Position numbers and translations under genes: made by a program. From CAVVSD01 sp963757125 (GTDB taxonomy: Bacteria > Actinomycetota > Thermoleophilia > Solirubrobacterales > Solirubrobacteraceae): DNA of 64,000 bases. The DNA lies in the NCBI GenBank assembly GCA_963757125.1, contig CAVWQP010000004.1, positions 1,488,001-1,552,000 on the forward strand, written 5' to 3'. Shown here piece after piece: positions 31,976 to 40,374 of this stretch. The notes under the pieces are model-generated. The model did no database searches. It saw nothing but the letters and a program-made list of their open reading frames with translations, and was not told the DNA's origin. Position 1 is the stretch's first letter. Each line of letters opens with the position of its first letter.

Positions 31976-32880
31976 GGCTCGTCAGCTTCGGCCCCCGCGG
32001 CGGGGAGCTCCCCGCGGTGCTCGACGGCGACGAGGTCGTGCCCCTGGCGCAGCTCCTGCGCCTGCTGGGCATCGCCGTGCCCGACATGAACGCCGTCCTC
32101 GGCCTCTGGGAGCACATCGCCCCGGCGATCGACGAGCTCGTCGCGTCGCGCGACGCCGAGCGGCTGCCGCTGACCGGCGTCCGGCTCGGGCCGCCCGTCC
32201 CCAGGCCGGTGAACGTCGTCGGCATCGGACGCAACTACGGCCAGGCGCCAGAGGGCGCGCCCGCACCGGTGCCGATCCTGTTCGCGAAGCCGGTGACGTC
32301 GCTCCTCGGGCCGGAGGACCGCATCGTGCGCCCCGCGACCACGAGCACGCTCGACTACGAGGCCGAGCTCGCGGTGGTCATCGGCCGCGCGGGCCGCCAC
32401 ATCGCGGCGGCCGACGCTCCGGCGTACATCGGCGGCTACACGATCGGCAGCGACGTGACGGCGTTCGACCTCATGTTCCCGGGCCACGCGCAGAACCCGG
32501 ACGTCATGCCCGCGATGCTCCTGCAGCAGCTGCGCGGGAAGGGCCACGACGCCTTCCTGCCGCTGGGCCCGGCCATCGTGACGCCCGACGAGGCGGGCGA
32601 TCCCGACGAGCTGGAGATCGTGACGACGGTCAACGGCGAGGAGCGCCAGCGCGCCCGCGCGGGCGAGATGCTCGTCGGCATCCACCGGCTGGTCGCGGAG
32701 GTCAGCGCGGTGCTGACGCTCCATCCGGGCGACGTCATCCTCACCGGCACGCCGCCGGGCATCGGGCTGCAGCAGGACCCCCCGGCGTTCCTGGAGGAGG
32801 GCGACGTCGTGGAGATCACGATCCCGCGCATCGGCACGCTGCGCAACCAGGTCGTGGACGAGCCCCGCGGGGCCGTCTGA
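31972..32880 (+). CDS. Fumarylacetoacetate hydrolase (FAH)-family protein
   Basis: A 302-residue FAH-fold protein. Family members hydrolyse or decarboxylate beta-diketo or oxaloacetate-like acids using Mg. The metal-binding segments are DYEAELAVVIGR (two acidic ligands) and GYTIGSDVTAFDLM (Asp), with NVVGIGRNY before them and a late HPGDVILTGTPPGIG loop, all at family positions. It is the first gene of a catabolic-looking block and ends three bases from the convergent SMP-30 gene. Specific substrate unknown; acylpyruvate or 2-keto-3-deoxy-sugar acid derivatives would suit the neighbours. Confidence 0.92.
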   Translation: MRLVSFGPRGGELPAVLDGDEVVPLAQLLRLLGIAVPDMNAVLGLWEHIAPAIDELVASRDAERLPLTGVRLGPPVPRPVNVVGIGRNYGQAPEGAPAPVPILFAKPVTSLLGPEDRIVRPATTSTLDYEAELAVVIGRAGRHIAAADAPAYIGGYTIGSDVTAFDLMFPGHAQNPDVMPAMLLQQLRGKGHDAFLPLGPAIVTPDEAGDPDELEIVTTVNGEERQRARAGEMLVGIHRLVAEVSAVLTLHPGDVILTGTPPGIGLQQDPPAFLEEGDVVEITIPRIGTLRNQVVDEPRGAV

Positions 32881-32883
32881 GAC

Positions 32884-33795
32884 TCAGCCGAACGGCGTCG
32901 CGGGGGGACCCGTGACGCCGGGACGGCACGACAGCAGCAGCCCGTTGTCCGGGTTGGCCGTCGCGGCGTCGATGAGGTCCTCGGCGAGCCCGAGGTCCTG
33001 CGGCAGGAAGCGCGGGATCTCCTCGCCGATCGTCGTGATGAACAGCTCGTCGCGCACGAACGTGCAGCTCGAGACCTGGTGGGCGGGCGTGTCGATGACC
33101 CCGAGCAGCTCGCCGTCCGGGGAGTAGCGCCGGATCTGGCCGCTGAAGATCGTCGCCGTCCAGAGGCAGCCCTCGTCGTCGACGCACATCCCGTCGGGGG
33201 CGCCCTCGCCGCGCGGGATCGTCACGACCCGGCGGCGGTTGGCGATCGTGCCGGCGTCGAGGTCGTAGTCGAAGGCGTCGATGCCCAGCGTCGGCGTGTC
33301 CGTGAAGTAGAAGGTCTCGCCGTCGGGGCTCCAGTCCAGGCCGTTGGAGAGCTTCACGTCCCCGAGCAGCGGCGTCAGCGTGCCGTCGGGGTCCAGGCGC
33401 ACGAGCTGCCCGGGCTCCGAGAGGTCGAACACCATCGTCCCGGCCAGGAGCCGGCCGCGCGGGTCGACCTTGCAGTCGTTGAAGCGGGTCGGGGCGCCGC
33501 GGAGGTCCAGGCGGGCGAACGGCTCCAGGGAGCCGTCGTCGCCCAGGACGCAGAACTCGTGGCCGACCATCGCGAGCAGGCCGCCCTCGCGGCGCGGCAC
33601 CACCGCGCCGGGCAGATCGGGCATCTCCCACGAGGCGCCGGCAACCCAGCCGTCGCCGTCGCGGCGCAGCTCGTGGATGCGCCGCCCGTTGATGTCGCAC
33701 CAGACGAGGCGATCGTTCGCCGCGTCGTAGGACGGGCCCTCGCCCAGCACATCGTGCCGGTCGAGCACCGGCGTCGCCTCTGCCAGGACCCTCAT
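32884..33795 (-). CDS. SMP-30/gluconolactonase-family hydrolase
   Basis: A 303-residue six-bladed propeller of the SMP-30/regucalcin/gluconolactonase family, which opens sugar lactones with a bound divalent metal. Landmarks are GEGPSYDAANDRLVWCDINGRRIHEL with the metal Glu near residue 19, RFNDCKVDPRGRL with the metal Asn, KLSNGLDWSPDGETFYFTDT with the metal Asp/Asn and EGAPDGMCVDDEGCLWTA. All four blade signatures are intact. TATGGT lies ten bases before the ATG. It pairs divergently with the flavin monooxygenase operon and probably acts in the same carbohydrate or sugar-acid pathway. Confidence 0.9.
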   Translation of the reverse strand: MRVLAEATPVLDRHDVLGEGPSYDAANDRLVWCDINGRRIHELRRDGDGWVAGASWEMPDLPGAVVPRREGGLLAMVGHEFCVLGDDGSLEPFARLDLRGAPTRFNDCKVDPRGRLLAGTMVFDLSEPGQLVRLDPDGTLTPLLGDVKLSNGLDWSPDGETFYFTDTPTLGIDAFDYDLDAGTIANRRRVVTIPRGEGAPDGMCVDDEGCLWTATIFSGQIRRYSPDGELLGVIDTPAHQVSSCTFVRDELFITTIGEEIPRFLPQDLGLAEDLIDAATANPDNGLLLSCRPGVTGPPATPFG

Positions 33796-33857
33796 CGCGG
33801 CGGCGACCATACAGCGCATCCGGTATGACGTGCCGAGACACCGAGGAGGATGAGCCC

Positions 33858-35012
33858 ATGACCGACAGCGCCACGGAGCAGGCGCCCCTGGACGTGCCGG
33901 TGCCACCGGAGCGCAATCCGATGCGCGACCCGCGCAACCGGCTGAAGCTCGCGGTCTTCTGCGCGAACGTCGCGCGCGGCACGAGCATGTCCGACGCCGA
34001 GACCCTTCCGAAGGTGACGTGGGAGGAGTCCCGGCGACTCGCGCTGGCCGCGGATCGCGCCGGGATCGACGGGATGATCCCACTCGGCCGGTGGAAGTAC
34101 ACGGCGCGCGGCGGCCCGATCACGGCCGACCGGACATTCGAGCCCTGGGCCTGGGCGTCGGCGCTGTCGGCGATCACCGAGCGCATCAGCATGTTCACGA
34201 CCGTGAACATGCAGCAGTACCACCCGCTCGCCGCGACCCTCATGACGTCGACCATCGATCACGTCTCGGGCGGGCGTTTCTCGCTGAACGTCGTCGCCGG
34301 GTTCAACGAGCAGGAGTTCCACATGCTCGGGATGGAGGTCCCATCGCACGAGGACCGCTACGGGCGCGCCGCGGAGTGGATGACGATCGTCCGGCGCGCG
34401 TGGACGGACCACGAGCCGTTCGACTTCGACGGCGACTACATCGAGCTCCGCGAGGTCGTCTCCGAACCGAAGCCGCTGCAGCAGCCGGCGCCGCCGATCA
34501 TGAGCGCGGGCACGAGCGAGCTGGGCCGCCGGTTCGCCGCAAAGCACGCGGACATCAACTTCGTCCATCTCCCGAGCCTCGAGGAGATGCCCGCGATCGT
34601 GGCGGCCGCGAAGGCCGACGCCCGCGAGCACGCCGGTCGCGACGTGGAGATCTACTCCAGCGCGTACATCGTCGTCGCCGACACGGAGGAGGAGGCCTGG
34701 CGGCGCTACCACCACGTGACCCGCGAGCGGCTGGACCGCAAGGCCGCCGCCGGGCTCATCGAGATGTGGGAGCGCCTGAGCAAGGGCGGCGAGGTCATCG
34801 ACGTCGAGCAGCGCATCGACCGCATGGCGGCGGGCTTCAACGCGATGCCGTTCGTGGGGACGGCCGAGCAGGTCGCCGAGCTGCTCGTCCGCGCCGCCGA
34901 CGGTGGGCTCGACGGTCTGGCCATCTCCTGGGACGACTACGACGAGGGGCTGGCGACCTACGCGGAGGCGGTCCGGCCGCTGCTGCTGCAGGCCGGCCTG
35001 CGCAAGGACTGA
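33858..35012 (+). CDS. LLM-class flavin-dependent oxidoreductase
   Basis: A 384-residue luciferase-like monooxygenase using reduced FMN and oxygen. Recognisable parts: WEESRRLALAADRAGIDGMIPLGRW, FEPWAWASALSAITERISMFTTVN, HPLAATLMTSTIDHVSGGRFSLNVVAGFN and FVGTAEQVAELLVRAADGGLDGLAISW. It is closest in style to the RutA/nitrilotriacetate monooxygenase branch. GAGGAGG eight bases before ATG 33858 is the strongest Shine-Dalgarno in the window and fixes this start over one 33 bases upstream. First gene of a three-gene operon with an aldolase and a reductase. Substrate unknown. Confidence 0.9.
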   Translation: MTDSATEQAPLDVPVPPERNPMRDPRNRLKLAVFCANVARGTSMSDAETLPKVTWEESRRLALAADRAGIDGMIPLGRWKYTARGGPITADRTFEPWAWASALSAITERISMFTTVNMQQYHPLAATLMTSTIDHVSGGRFSLNVVAGFNEQEFHMLGMEVPSHEDRYGRAAEWMTIVRRAWTDHEPFDFDGDYIELREVVSEPKPLQQPAPPIMSAGTSELGRRFAAKHADINFVHLPSLEEMPAIVAAAKADAREHAGRDVEIYSSAYIVVADTEEEAWRRYHHVTRERLDRKAAAGLIEMWERLSKGGEVIDVEQRIDRMAAGFNAMPFVGTAEQVAELLVRAADGGLDGLAISWDDYDEGLATYAEAVRPLLLQAGLRKD

Positions 35013-35782
35013 TGGCCGCCGAGCTCGCGGGCCTGCGCGCCCGTCTCGCGTCACCCGACCCCCTCGCAGGGGCGATCCTGTCGCTGCCCGAGCCCGGGCT
35101 GGCGACGCTCCTCGGCAACGCCGGCTTCGACTACGTCGTCGTCGACGCCGAGCACGGCCCGTTCACGCTGGCGACGCTGCGTCCGGTGGTCGAGGCGCTC
35201 GCGGCGACGCCCGCGCACACGATCGTCCGGGTCGCCGCGAACGACCCCACGATCATCAAGCAGACTTTGGAGCTCGGCGTGGACGGCATCCAGGTGCCCG
35301 GCGTGGCCAGCGGCGAGCAGGCGGCCGCCGCGGTCCGTGCCGTGCGCTACGCCCCCGAGGGCGAGCGCGGCATCGGCGTGGGGCGCTCGACGCGCTACGG
35401 CCTCGACCTCCCCGGCTACCTGCACGAGGCGAACGCGAGCATCGCGACGCTCGCGATGATCGAGGACGCCGCGGGCGTCGAGCACGTCGCCGACATCGCG
35501 GCGACGCCGGGGCTCGACGCGATCATCGTCGGGCCGCTGGACCTCTCCGCCGGGCTCGGCGTCATCGGCGAGACAGGCCACCCGAGGGTGCAGGGGGCGA
35601 TCGAGCGGATCGTCGCCGCGGGAAGGGCCGCGGGCGTGCCGGTCGGCCTCGGAGGTCCCCCCGGCGAGCTGCGCTCGCTCGTGGAGGCGGGCTCGCACGT
35701 GACGCTCATCTTCTTCGACGCGCTGGACATCGGCGCGGCCGCCCGCGCGGCGGTCCAGGCGGCGCGGGCGAGCCTGGTCTGA
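35012..35782 (+). CDS. HpcH/HpaI-family class II aldolase
   Basis: A 256-residue TIM-barrel aldolase that cleaves 2-keto-3-deoxy or 4-hydroxy-2-oxo acids to pyruvate and an aldehyde. The segments YVVVDAEHGPFTLATLRP (catalytic His), IVRVAANDPTIIKQTLELGVDGIQVPGV, YAPEGERGIG, LAMIEDAAGVEHVADIAATPGLDAIIVGPLDLSAGLG with metal Glu and Asp all match the family. Its ATG overlaps the monooxygenase stop (TGATG), so translation is coupled. Together with FAH, lactonase and reductases it suggests breakdown of a sugar acid or ring-cleavage product. Confidence 0.92.
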   Translation: MAAELAGLRARLASPDPLAGAILSLPEPGLATLLGNAGFDYVVVDAEHGPFTLATLRPVVEALAATPAHTIVRVAANDPTIIKQTLELGVDGIQVPGVASGEQAAAAVRAVRYAPEGERGIGVGRSTRYGLDLPGYLHEANASIATLAMIEDAAGVEHVADIAATPGLDAIIVGPLDLSAGLGVIGETGHPRVQGAIERIVAAGRAAGVPVGLGGPPGELRSLVEAGSHVTLIFFDALDIGAAARAAVQAARASLV

Positions 35783-35784
35783 CG

Positions 35785-36723
35785 ATGCGGGTCGTGGTGG
35801 TCGGCTGCGGGGCGATGGGCTCGTCCTACGCCGCGGCGCTCGTCCGCGGCGGGCACGACGTCGAGGTGCTCGAGGCGAACCCGCGGGTCGTGGACCTGCT
35901 CGGGGACGGCGGCGTGACCGTCGTCGAGCCCGGCGGCGCCGAGCACGCCCTGCGGCTCGCCGCGACGCTCGATCCCGCCGACGTCGCGCCGGGTCCTGAC
36001 GTGCTGCTCGTGTTCGTGAAGGCGTACGACGGCGCGGCGGCCGCGCGGGCGGCGGCGCCGCTCGTCGGCCCGGACACGATCGTCGCGACGGTGCAGAACG
36101 GATGGGGTCACGGCGAGCTGCTGGCAGAGCACGTGCCCACGGAGCGGCTCGTCGTCGGCGTGACGTTCGAGGCGGCGAACGCGCCGACGCCCGACCGGGT
36201 GATCCACTACGCCAACGGGCCGACGCAGCTCGGGCCGTGGCGCCCGGGGAGCGGCGTGGACGCGGCCGAGGCGGTCGCCGCGCTGCTGCGCACGGGCGGG
36301 CTGCAGGCGACGGCGCTCGCGGACGCGCGGCCGGAGATCTGGGAGAAGCTCGTCTTCAACGCCGCGTACTCGGCGGTGCCGACGATCACCGGGCTGTCGC
36401 TGCCGGGCGTCGCCGCGCGGCCGGACGCGTGGGCGCTCTGCTCGGCGCTCGTGGACGAGGCGGTGGCCGTCGCGGCGCTGGAGGGGATCGAGCTCGACGC
36501 GGCGGGGATCGTCGCGAAGGCGGCTGGGCTGGCCGAGACGTCGAAGGGCACCGGGGGCGGCAAGCCGTCCATGCTGCTCGACGTCGAGGCGCGGCGACCG
36601 ACGGAGGTCGCGGTCATCAACGGCGCCGTCGTCGCCGCCGCCGAGCGCCACGCGGCCGACGCGCCGCTGCACCGCGCGGCGCTCGCGCTCATCGGCGGCA
36701 TCGAGGCGTCGTGGCGCGTCTAG
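35785..36723 (+). CDS. Ketopantoate reductase (PanE/ApbA)-family protein, copy 1
   Basis: A 312-residue NADPH-dependent 2-oxoacid reductase of the PanE/ApbA fold. It has the GCGAMGSSYAAALVRGGHDV nucleotide-binding loop, FVKAYD, ATVQNGWGH, the catalytic Lys in PEIWEKLVFNAAY and the C-terminal signature KPSMLLDVEARRPTEVAVINGAVV. Starts two bases after the aldolase stop. A second PanE-family gene lies 0.9 kb downstream, and no panB, panC or panD is present, so a role in a catabolic pathway rather than pantothenate synthesis is more likely. The pair differs by the ATG-proximal sequence and in substrate loop. Confidence 0.88.
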   Translation: MRVVVVGCGAMGSSYAAALVRGGHDVEVLEANPRVVDLLGDGGVTVVEPGGAEHALRLAATLDPADVAPGPDVLLVFVKAYDGAAAARAAAPLVGPDTIVATVQNGWGHGELLAEHVPTERLVVGVTFEAANAPTPDRVIHYANGPTQLGPWRPGSGVDAAEAVAALLRTGGLQATALADARPEIWEKLVFNAAYSAVPTITGLSLPGVAARPDAWALCSALVDEAVAVAALEGIELDAAGIVAKAAGLAETSKGTGGGKPSMLLDVEARRPTEVAVINGAVVAAAERHAADAPLHRAALALIGGIEASWRV

Positions 36724-37637
36724 CCGATCGCGATCGGGTTCACGGGGCTCGCGGTGGCGCCGGTCACCAGCAGCGGCGCGACGACCAGCAGGAACTCGTG
36801 GCAGCCGTCGGCCGCGAGCCCGTCCAGGACGAGGTTCTCCATGAGGTGCACGCCGCGGTCGACGAGCAGCTCAACGTGCGGCACGAGCGCGCCCTCGGGC
36901 AGCGGGATCGCCTCGACCGCCATGTTGTCGGCGCCGACGGCGGACGGATCGAGGTCGCCGAGCCACCTCGCGAGCTCCATGCCGATGCCCGGTTGCGGGC
37001 CCGGCTCCCCGGCGCCGGGGTCCGCGAGCACGCCCTCGAGCCAGCCCGTGCGCAGCAGGACGGCGTCGCCGGCCCGCAGCTCGCAGCCCTGGCGCGCGAG
37101 CGCGCGCTCGACGTCGGCGACGGTCACGACCTGACCCGGGTCGAGGGGCGCCCCGCGCTCCGCGACCAGGTCCACGAGCACGCCGCGCGCCGCGAAGCCG
37201 CCGATCTCCTGCACGCCGCAGCGCTCCGCCCCGCTGAACGGGCGCATGCCCGACTGCGGATGGCCGTTGTAGATCACGTCGCCGTCGTGCACGTGGCAGA
37301 GCGCGTCGATGTGGGTCGCGTTGTGCGTCGGGAACGACACGACGTCCTCGGTGGACCCGATGCCGGCGGGCGCGCCGATGACGTCGCCGATCGCGTCGCG
37401 GTCGTCGTAGAGCGTGGTGCGCTGCGGGCCGGGGCGGAACCCGAAGACGGGCACGCCGTCGCGCCCGACCGGCGCGCCCAGCGCGTAGACCTTCCCGGTG
37501 CGCACGCTGCGCGCCGCCTCCAGCACCAGGTCCGGCGTGAGGAGGTTGAGCGTCCCGCGCTCGTCCTCCGCGCCCCAGCGACCCCAGTTCCCACGTGCTG
37601 CGATGGCTCCGCCCTCCTTCGTACGCTCCGCGCGCAC
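36720..37637 (-). CDS. Cyclase-family protein (kynurenine formamidase-like metal hydrolase)
   Basis: A 305-residue cyclase/KynB-superfamily hydrolase. The metal motif is the HxxxHxDxxxH type: THNATHIDALCHVH (about residues 104-117); NWGRWGAEDERGTLNLLTP at the N terminus and GDAVLLRTGWLEG in the middle match the family's typical layout. These enzymes cleave amides or lactone-like rings. GTG 37637 is used here, but AAGGAGGG lies seven bases before an in-frame ATC at 37604 while the GTG overlaps a TAGGGT hexamer, so ATC could be the true start. It converges on the first PanE-family gene. Confidence 0.85.
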   Translation of the reverse strand: MRAERTKEGGAIAARGNWGRWGAEDERGTLNLLTPDLVLEAARSVRTGKVYALGAPVGRDGVPVFGFRPGPQRTTLYDDRDAIGDVIGAPAGIGSTEDVVSFPTHNATHIDALCHVHDGDVIYNGHPQSGMRPFSGAERCGVQEIGGFAARGVLVDLVAERGAPLDPGQVVTVADVERALARQGCELRAGDAVLLRTGWLEGVLADPGAGEPGPQPGIGMELARWLGDLDPSAVGADNMAVEAIPLPEGALVPHVELLVDRGVHLMENLVLDGLAADGCHEFLLVVAPLLVTGATASPVNPIAIG

Positions 37638-37654
37638 CCTACGGAGAGAGTGGG

Positions 37655-38557
37655 ATGAAGATCGCGATCATGGGCGCGGGGGCGATGGGCTCCCTGTTCG
37701 GCGCACACCTGGCCGGCGCCGGGCACGAGGTGCTGCTCGTCGACGTCGACCCGGCGGTCGTCGCCGCCGTGGAGGTCGAGGGCATCGTGCTCGGGGACCG
37801 TGCGGTGCCCGTGGCGATCACGGCGGATCCCCGAGGACGCGGCACGTTCGACGCCGTCCTCGTCCTCGTGAAGACCTACGACACGGCCGCCGCGGCCGAG
37901 CTCGCCGCGCCGCTCGTCGGACCGGCGACGGTGGTCGCGACCCTGCAGAACGGCATCGGCGGCGCCGACGTGCTCGGCGAGGCGTTCGGCCCGGAGCGCG
38001 TCCTGGCCGGCGTGACGTACCAGGGCGCGACGGTCCTCGCGCCCGGCCGCATCCGCCACCACATGCACGGCGAGACGTTCCTGGGCGACGACGTCGCCGC
38101 GGCGGCGCCGCTCGCGGCCGCGCTCACCGAGGGCGGCCAGACGGCGCACGCGCTCGACCCCGTCGCGCCCCGCATCTGGAAGAAGCTCACGAACAACTGC
38201 ATGGGCAACTGCACCTCGGCGCTGACCGGCATGTCCGGCGGCCAGATGGCGTCCGACGACGGGATCCTCGCCCTGCAGCGCGCCATCGCCACCGAGGCGG
38301 TCGCGGTCGCCGCCGGGCTGGGGCACGACCTCGACCTCGAGGACTGCGTCCACACGAACACGACCGTGCTGGCGTCGTCGGGCGACGGACGGCCGTCGAT
38401 GCTCCAGGACGTCGAGGCCGGGCGACGCACGGAGATCGAGACGCTCAACGGGGCGATCGTCCGCCACGCCGACGCGCTGGGGATCGAGGTGCCCGTCAAC
38501 CGCGCCATGGTCGCGCTCGTCCGCGGCTGGGAACGCGCGCATGGGCTGCGCGGGTAG
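37655..38557 (+). CDS. Ketopantoate reductase (PanE/ApbA)-family protein, copy 2
   Basis: A 300-residue PanE/ApbA-family oxidoreductase, with MGAGAMGSLFGAHLAGAGHEV at the nucleotide site, VLVKTYD, ATLQNGIGGAD, the Lys of PRIWKKLTNNC and the C-terminal RPSMLQDVEAGRRTEIETLNGAIV. It starts at ATG 37655 with GGAGAG upstream. It is divergent from the cyclase-family gene with only 17 bases between start codons and is followed after 21 bases by the DAHP-synthase-fold gene. Copy 1 shares the fold but the two are not recent duplicates. Reduction of a 2-oxo acid intermediate is likely. Confidence 0.88.
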   Translation: MKIAIMGAGAMGSLFGAHLAGAGHEVLLVDVDPAVVAAVEVEGIVLGDRAVPVAITADPRGRGTFDAVLVLVKTYDTAAAAELAAPLVGPATVVATLQNGIGGADVLGEAFGPERVLAGVTYQGATVLAPGRIRHHMHGETFLGDDVAAAAPLAAALTEGGQTAHALDPVAPRIWKKLTNNCMGNCTSALTGMSGGQMASDDGILALQRAIATEAVAVAAGLGHDLDLEDCVHTNTTVLASSGDGRPSMLQDVEAGRRTEIETLNGAIVRHADALGIEVPVNRAMVALVRGWERAHGLRG

Positions 38558-38578
38558 CCACGTGGCATCCTCCGCGGC

Positions 38579-39343
38579 ATGAGCCCAGAGGAACGCGCCC
38601 TCGCCGCGCCCCGGGACCGGCGCACGGTCGTCCCCCTCGGCGACGCCGGGGTCGGCGGCGGCCGGTTCGCGGTGTTCGCCGGGCCGACCCGCGCGACCGG
38701 CCCGGACGCCTCGCTGGAGATCGGCCGCGCGTTCGCCGGCGCGGGCGTGGCGCTGCTGCACAACGGCACGACATCGCAGGACGACCCGCACGACCGCCCG
38801 TCGCGCACCGAGATCTCGATCCTGAGCACGCTGCGCGAGCAGACCGGCCTGCCCGTCGCCGCGCCGATCACGGACATCGCCGACGTCGAGGCGGTGGGCG
38901 ACTCCGTCGACGTCGTGCAGCTCGCCGGCTACCACATGCAGAACTACCGGCTGCTGAAGGAGCTCGGTCAGCTCAACCGGCCGGTGATCCTCCGGCGTGG
39001 CACCGCGAACACCGTCGACGAGCTCGTCTCGGCCGCGGAGTACGTGCTCGTCGAGGGCAACCCGAACGTCATCCTCTGCGAGCACGGCATCCGCACGTTC
39101 GAGCGCCTGTACGAGCTGACGCTGGACTTCGCGGCGGTCCCGCTCCTGAAGGAGCGCACCCACCTGCCGATCGTCGTCGACCCCTCGGCGGCGGGCCGCC
39201 CGAACCGCGTCGCGCCCCTCGCGCTGGCCGCCGCGGCGGCGGGTGCGGACGGGATCATCCTCGAGGCGGATCCCGGCGACCTGACCGCGTACCTGGACAT
39301 CGTGGCGCGGGCGACGGCCGCCGCAGGCGTGCTCAGCCACTAG
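38579..39343 (+). CDS. DAHP-synthase-fold protein lacking metal and sugar-phosphate motifs
   Basis: A 254-residue TIM barrel aligned with type I-beta DAHP synthases across ILRRGTANTVDELVSAAEYV, NPNVILCEHGIRTFER, TLDFAAVPLLKERTHLPIVVDPS and GADGIILEADP. Key motifs differ: GPCS is GPTR, KPRTSPYSFQG is absent, the RN of IGARNAQN is YH, the His of DPSH is Ala, and the acidic end is missing. In family structures the Cys and that His bind metal and the Lys-Pro-Arg-Thr loop binds the sugar phosphate, so DAHP synthesis is unlikely. Role is unknown, probably linked to the adjacent catabolic genes. Confidence 0.75.
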   Translation: MSPEERALAAPRDRRTVVPLGDAGVGGGRFAVFAGPTRATGPDASLEIGRAFAGAGVALLHNGTTSQDDPHDRPSRTEISILSTLREQTGLPVAAPITDIADVEAVGDSVDVVQLAGYHMQNYRLLKELGQLNRPVILRRGTANTVDELVSAAEYVLVEGNPNVILCEHGIRTFERLYELTLDFAAVPLLKERTHLPIVVDPSAAGRPNRVAPLALAAAAAGADGIILEADPGDLTAYLDIVARATAAAGVLSH

Positions 39344-39346
39344 CGT
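39341..39346 (+). promoter_or_regulatory. -10-like hexamer of the flippase-like gene
   Basis: TAGCGT, overlapping the stop of the preceding gene and eight bases before GTG 39355. Confidence 0.4.
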
Positions 39347-39354
39347 CAGGGCCC

Positions 39355-40374
39355 GTGAGCGCCGACGTCCAGGCGTCCCCAGCCCAGGGTCAACCGGCCA
39401 CATCCGAGGGACGCTCCGACCGCAAGCCGCCGTGGATGGCGATCCTCGGGGCGATCGTGTCCGTCCTGTCGCTCGCCGGCGTCGTCTGGTGGGCGCTCGG
39501 GCAGGAGCCTCCGACGCTGCCGGACACGCCTGCGCGGTGGGCGGCGCTCGCCGGCGCCATCGCGCTCTACGGCGTCGCGACCTGCGTGCGCGGCGAGCGC
39601 TGGCAGGCGCTCCTGCGCCACAACGGCGCGCACCCGAAACGGGCCGACTCCTACGCGCTGACCGCGGTCGGCTACATGGGCAACAACGTCCTCCCGGCTC
39701 GCGCGGGCGATGCGTTCCGCGTCGTGTTCATGGCGCCGCGCGCGGACACCGGCGCGCGCACGGTCATCGGCACGCTCGTGGCGGAGCGGCTGCTGGACAT
39801 CGCGGTGCTCGGCACGGCGTTCCTCGTGCTGACGTTCGGCGTCGTCGACCACGCGGGGCTGCCCTCGGGCAACGGGCTGCGGTTCGTGGCGGGCGCCGTC
39901 ATCGTCGCGGGGATCGTGGCGGCGGCGGCGATCATCGTCGCCCACCGCCGCGGGCACCTGGCGCGGCTGTGGGCGTTCGTCGCGCCGATGATCGCGGCCA
40001 CCGCGCGCCTGCGCGGGCGCCACGGCGCGGAGATGCTCGGCACCACGGTCGTCATCTGGGCGCTCGAGGCGTCCGTCTGGTGGGCGACCGGCGAGGCGTC
40101 GGGGCTGGACCTCGGTGCGGTGGAGGCCTGCTACCTGCTGGCGCTCGCGTCGATGTTCGCGATGATCCCCTCCGGCCCCGGCTACGCCGGCACGATGGAC
40201 GCCGCGGTCATCTTCGGCGCCCGCGTCCTCGACCGCACCGCCTCGGCCGCGCTGTCGTACCTGCTGCTGCTGCGCTTCGTGCTCTTCGTCCCGATCACGC
40301 TCGTCGGCCTCGTGCTGCTCGTCGTGCGCTACGGCGGCTGGGCGAAGCTCCGGTCCCTGCGCCCGGCGACATGA
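39355..40374 (+). CDS. LPG-synthase-TM/flippase-like integral membrane protein (UPF0104-type)
   Basis: A 339-residue membrane protein with eight to nine helices, resembling the lysylphosphatidylglycerol synthase transmembrane/AglD2 family often found beside glycosyltransferases. The conserved patch GYMGNNVLPARAGDAFRVVFM and the VAERLLDIAVLG motif are clear; MIPSGPGYAGTMDAAVIFG is the late family loop. The first 30 residues are hydrophilic and disordered. GTG 39355 fits a TAGCGT hexamer eight bases upstream. It overlaps the methyltransferase gene (ATGA). Lipid-linked sugar translocation is a plausible but unproven role. Confidence 0.85.
   Translation: MSADVQASPAQGQPATSEGRSDRKPPWMAILGAIVSVLSLAGVVWWALGQEPPTLPDTPARWAALAGAIALYGVATCVRGERWQALLRHNGAHPKRADSYALTAVGYMGNNVLPARAGDAFRVVFMAPRADTGARTVIGTLVAERLLDIAVLGTAFLVLTFGVVDHAGLPSGNGLRFVAGAVIVAGIVAAAAIIVAHRRGHLARLWAFVAPMIAATARLRGRHGAEMLGTTVVIWALEASVWWATGEASGLDLGAVEACYLLALASMFAMIPSGPGYAGTMDAAVIFGARVLDRTASAALSYLLLLRFVLFVPITLVGLVLLVVRYGGWAKLRSLRPAT

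Noticed and set aside
33825..33857. Earlier start for the flavin monooxygenase
   Set aside because: The GAGGAGG site eight bases before 33858 lies inside that extension.
33858..35012. rutA of the pyrimidine degradation operon
   Set aside because: Fold branch is similar but no other rut gene is present.
35785..38557. The two PanE-family genes as pantothenate biosynthesis
   Set aside because: No panB, panC or panD nearby, and the neighbours are catabolic.
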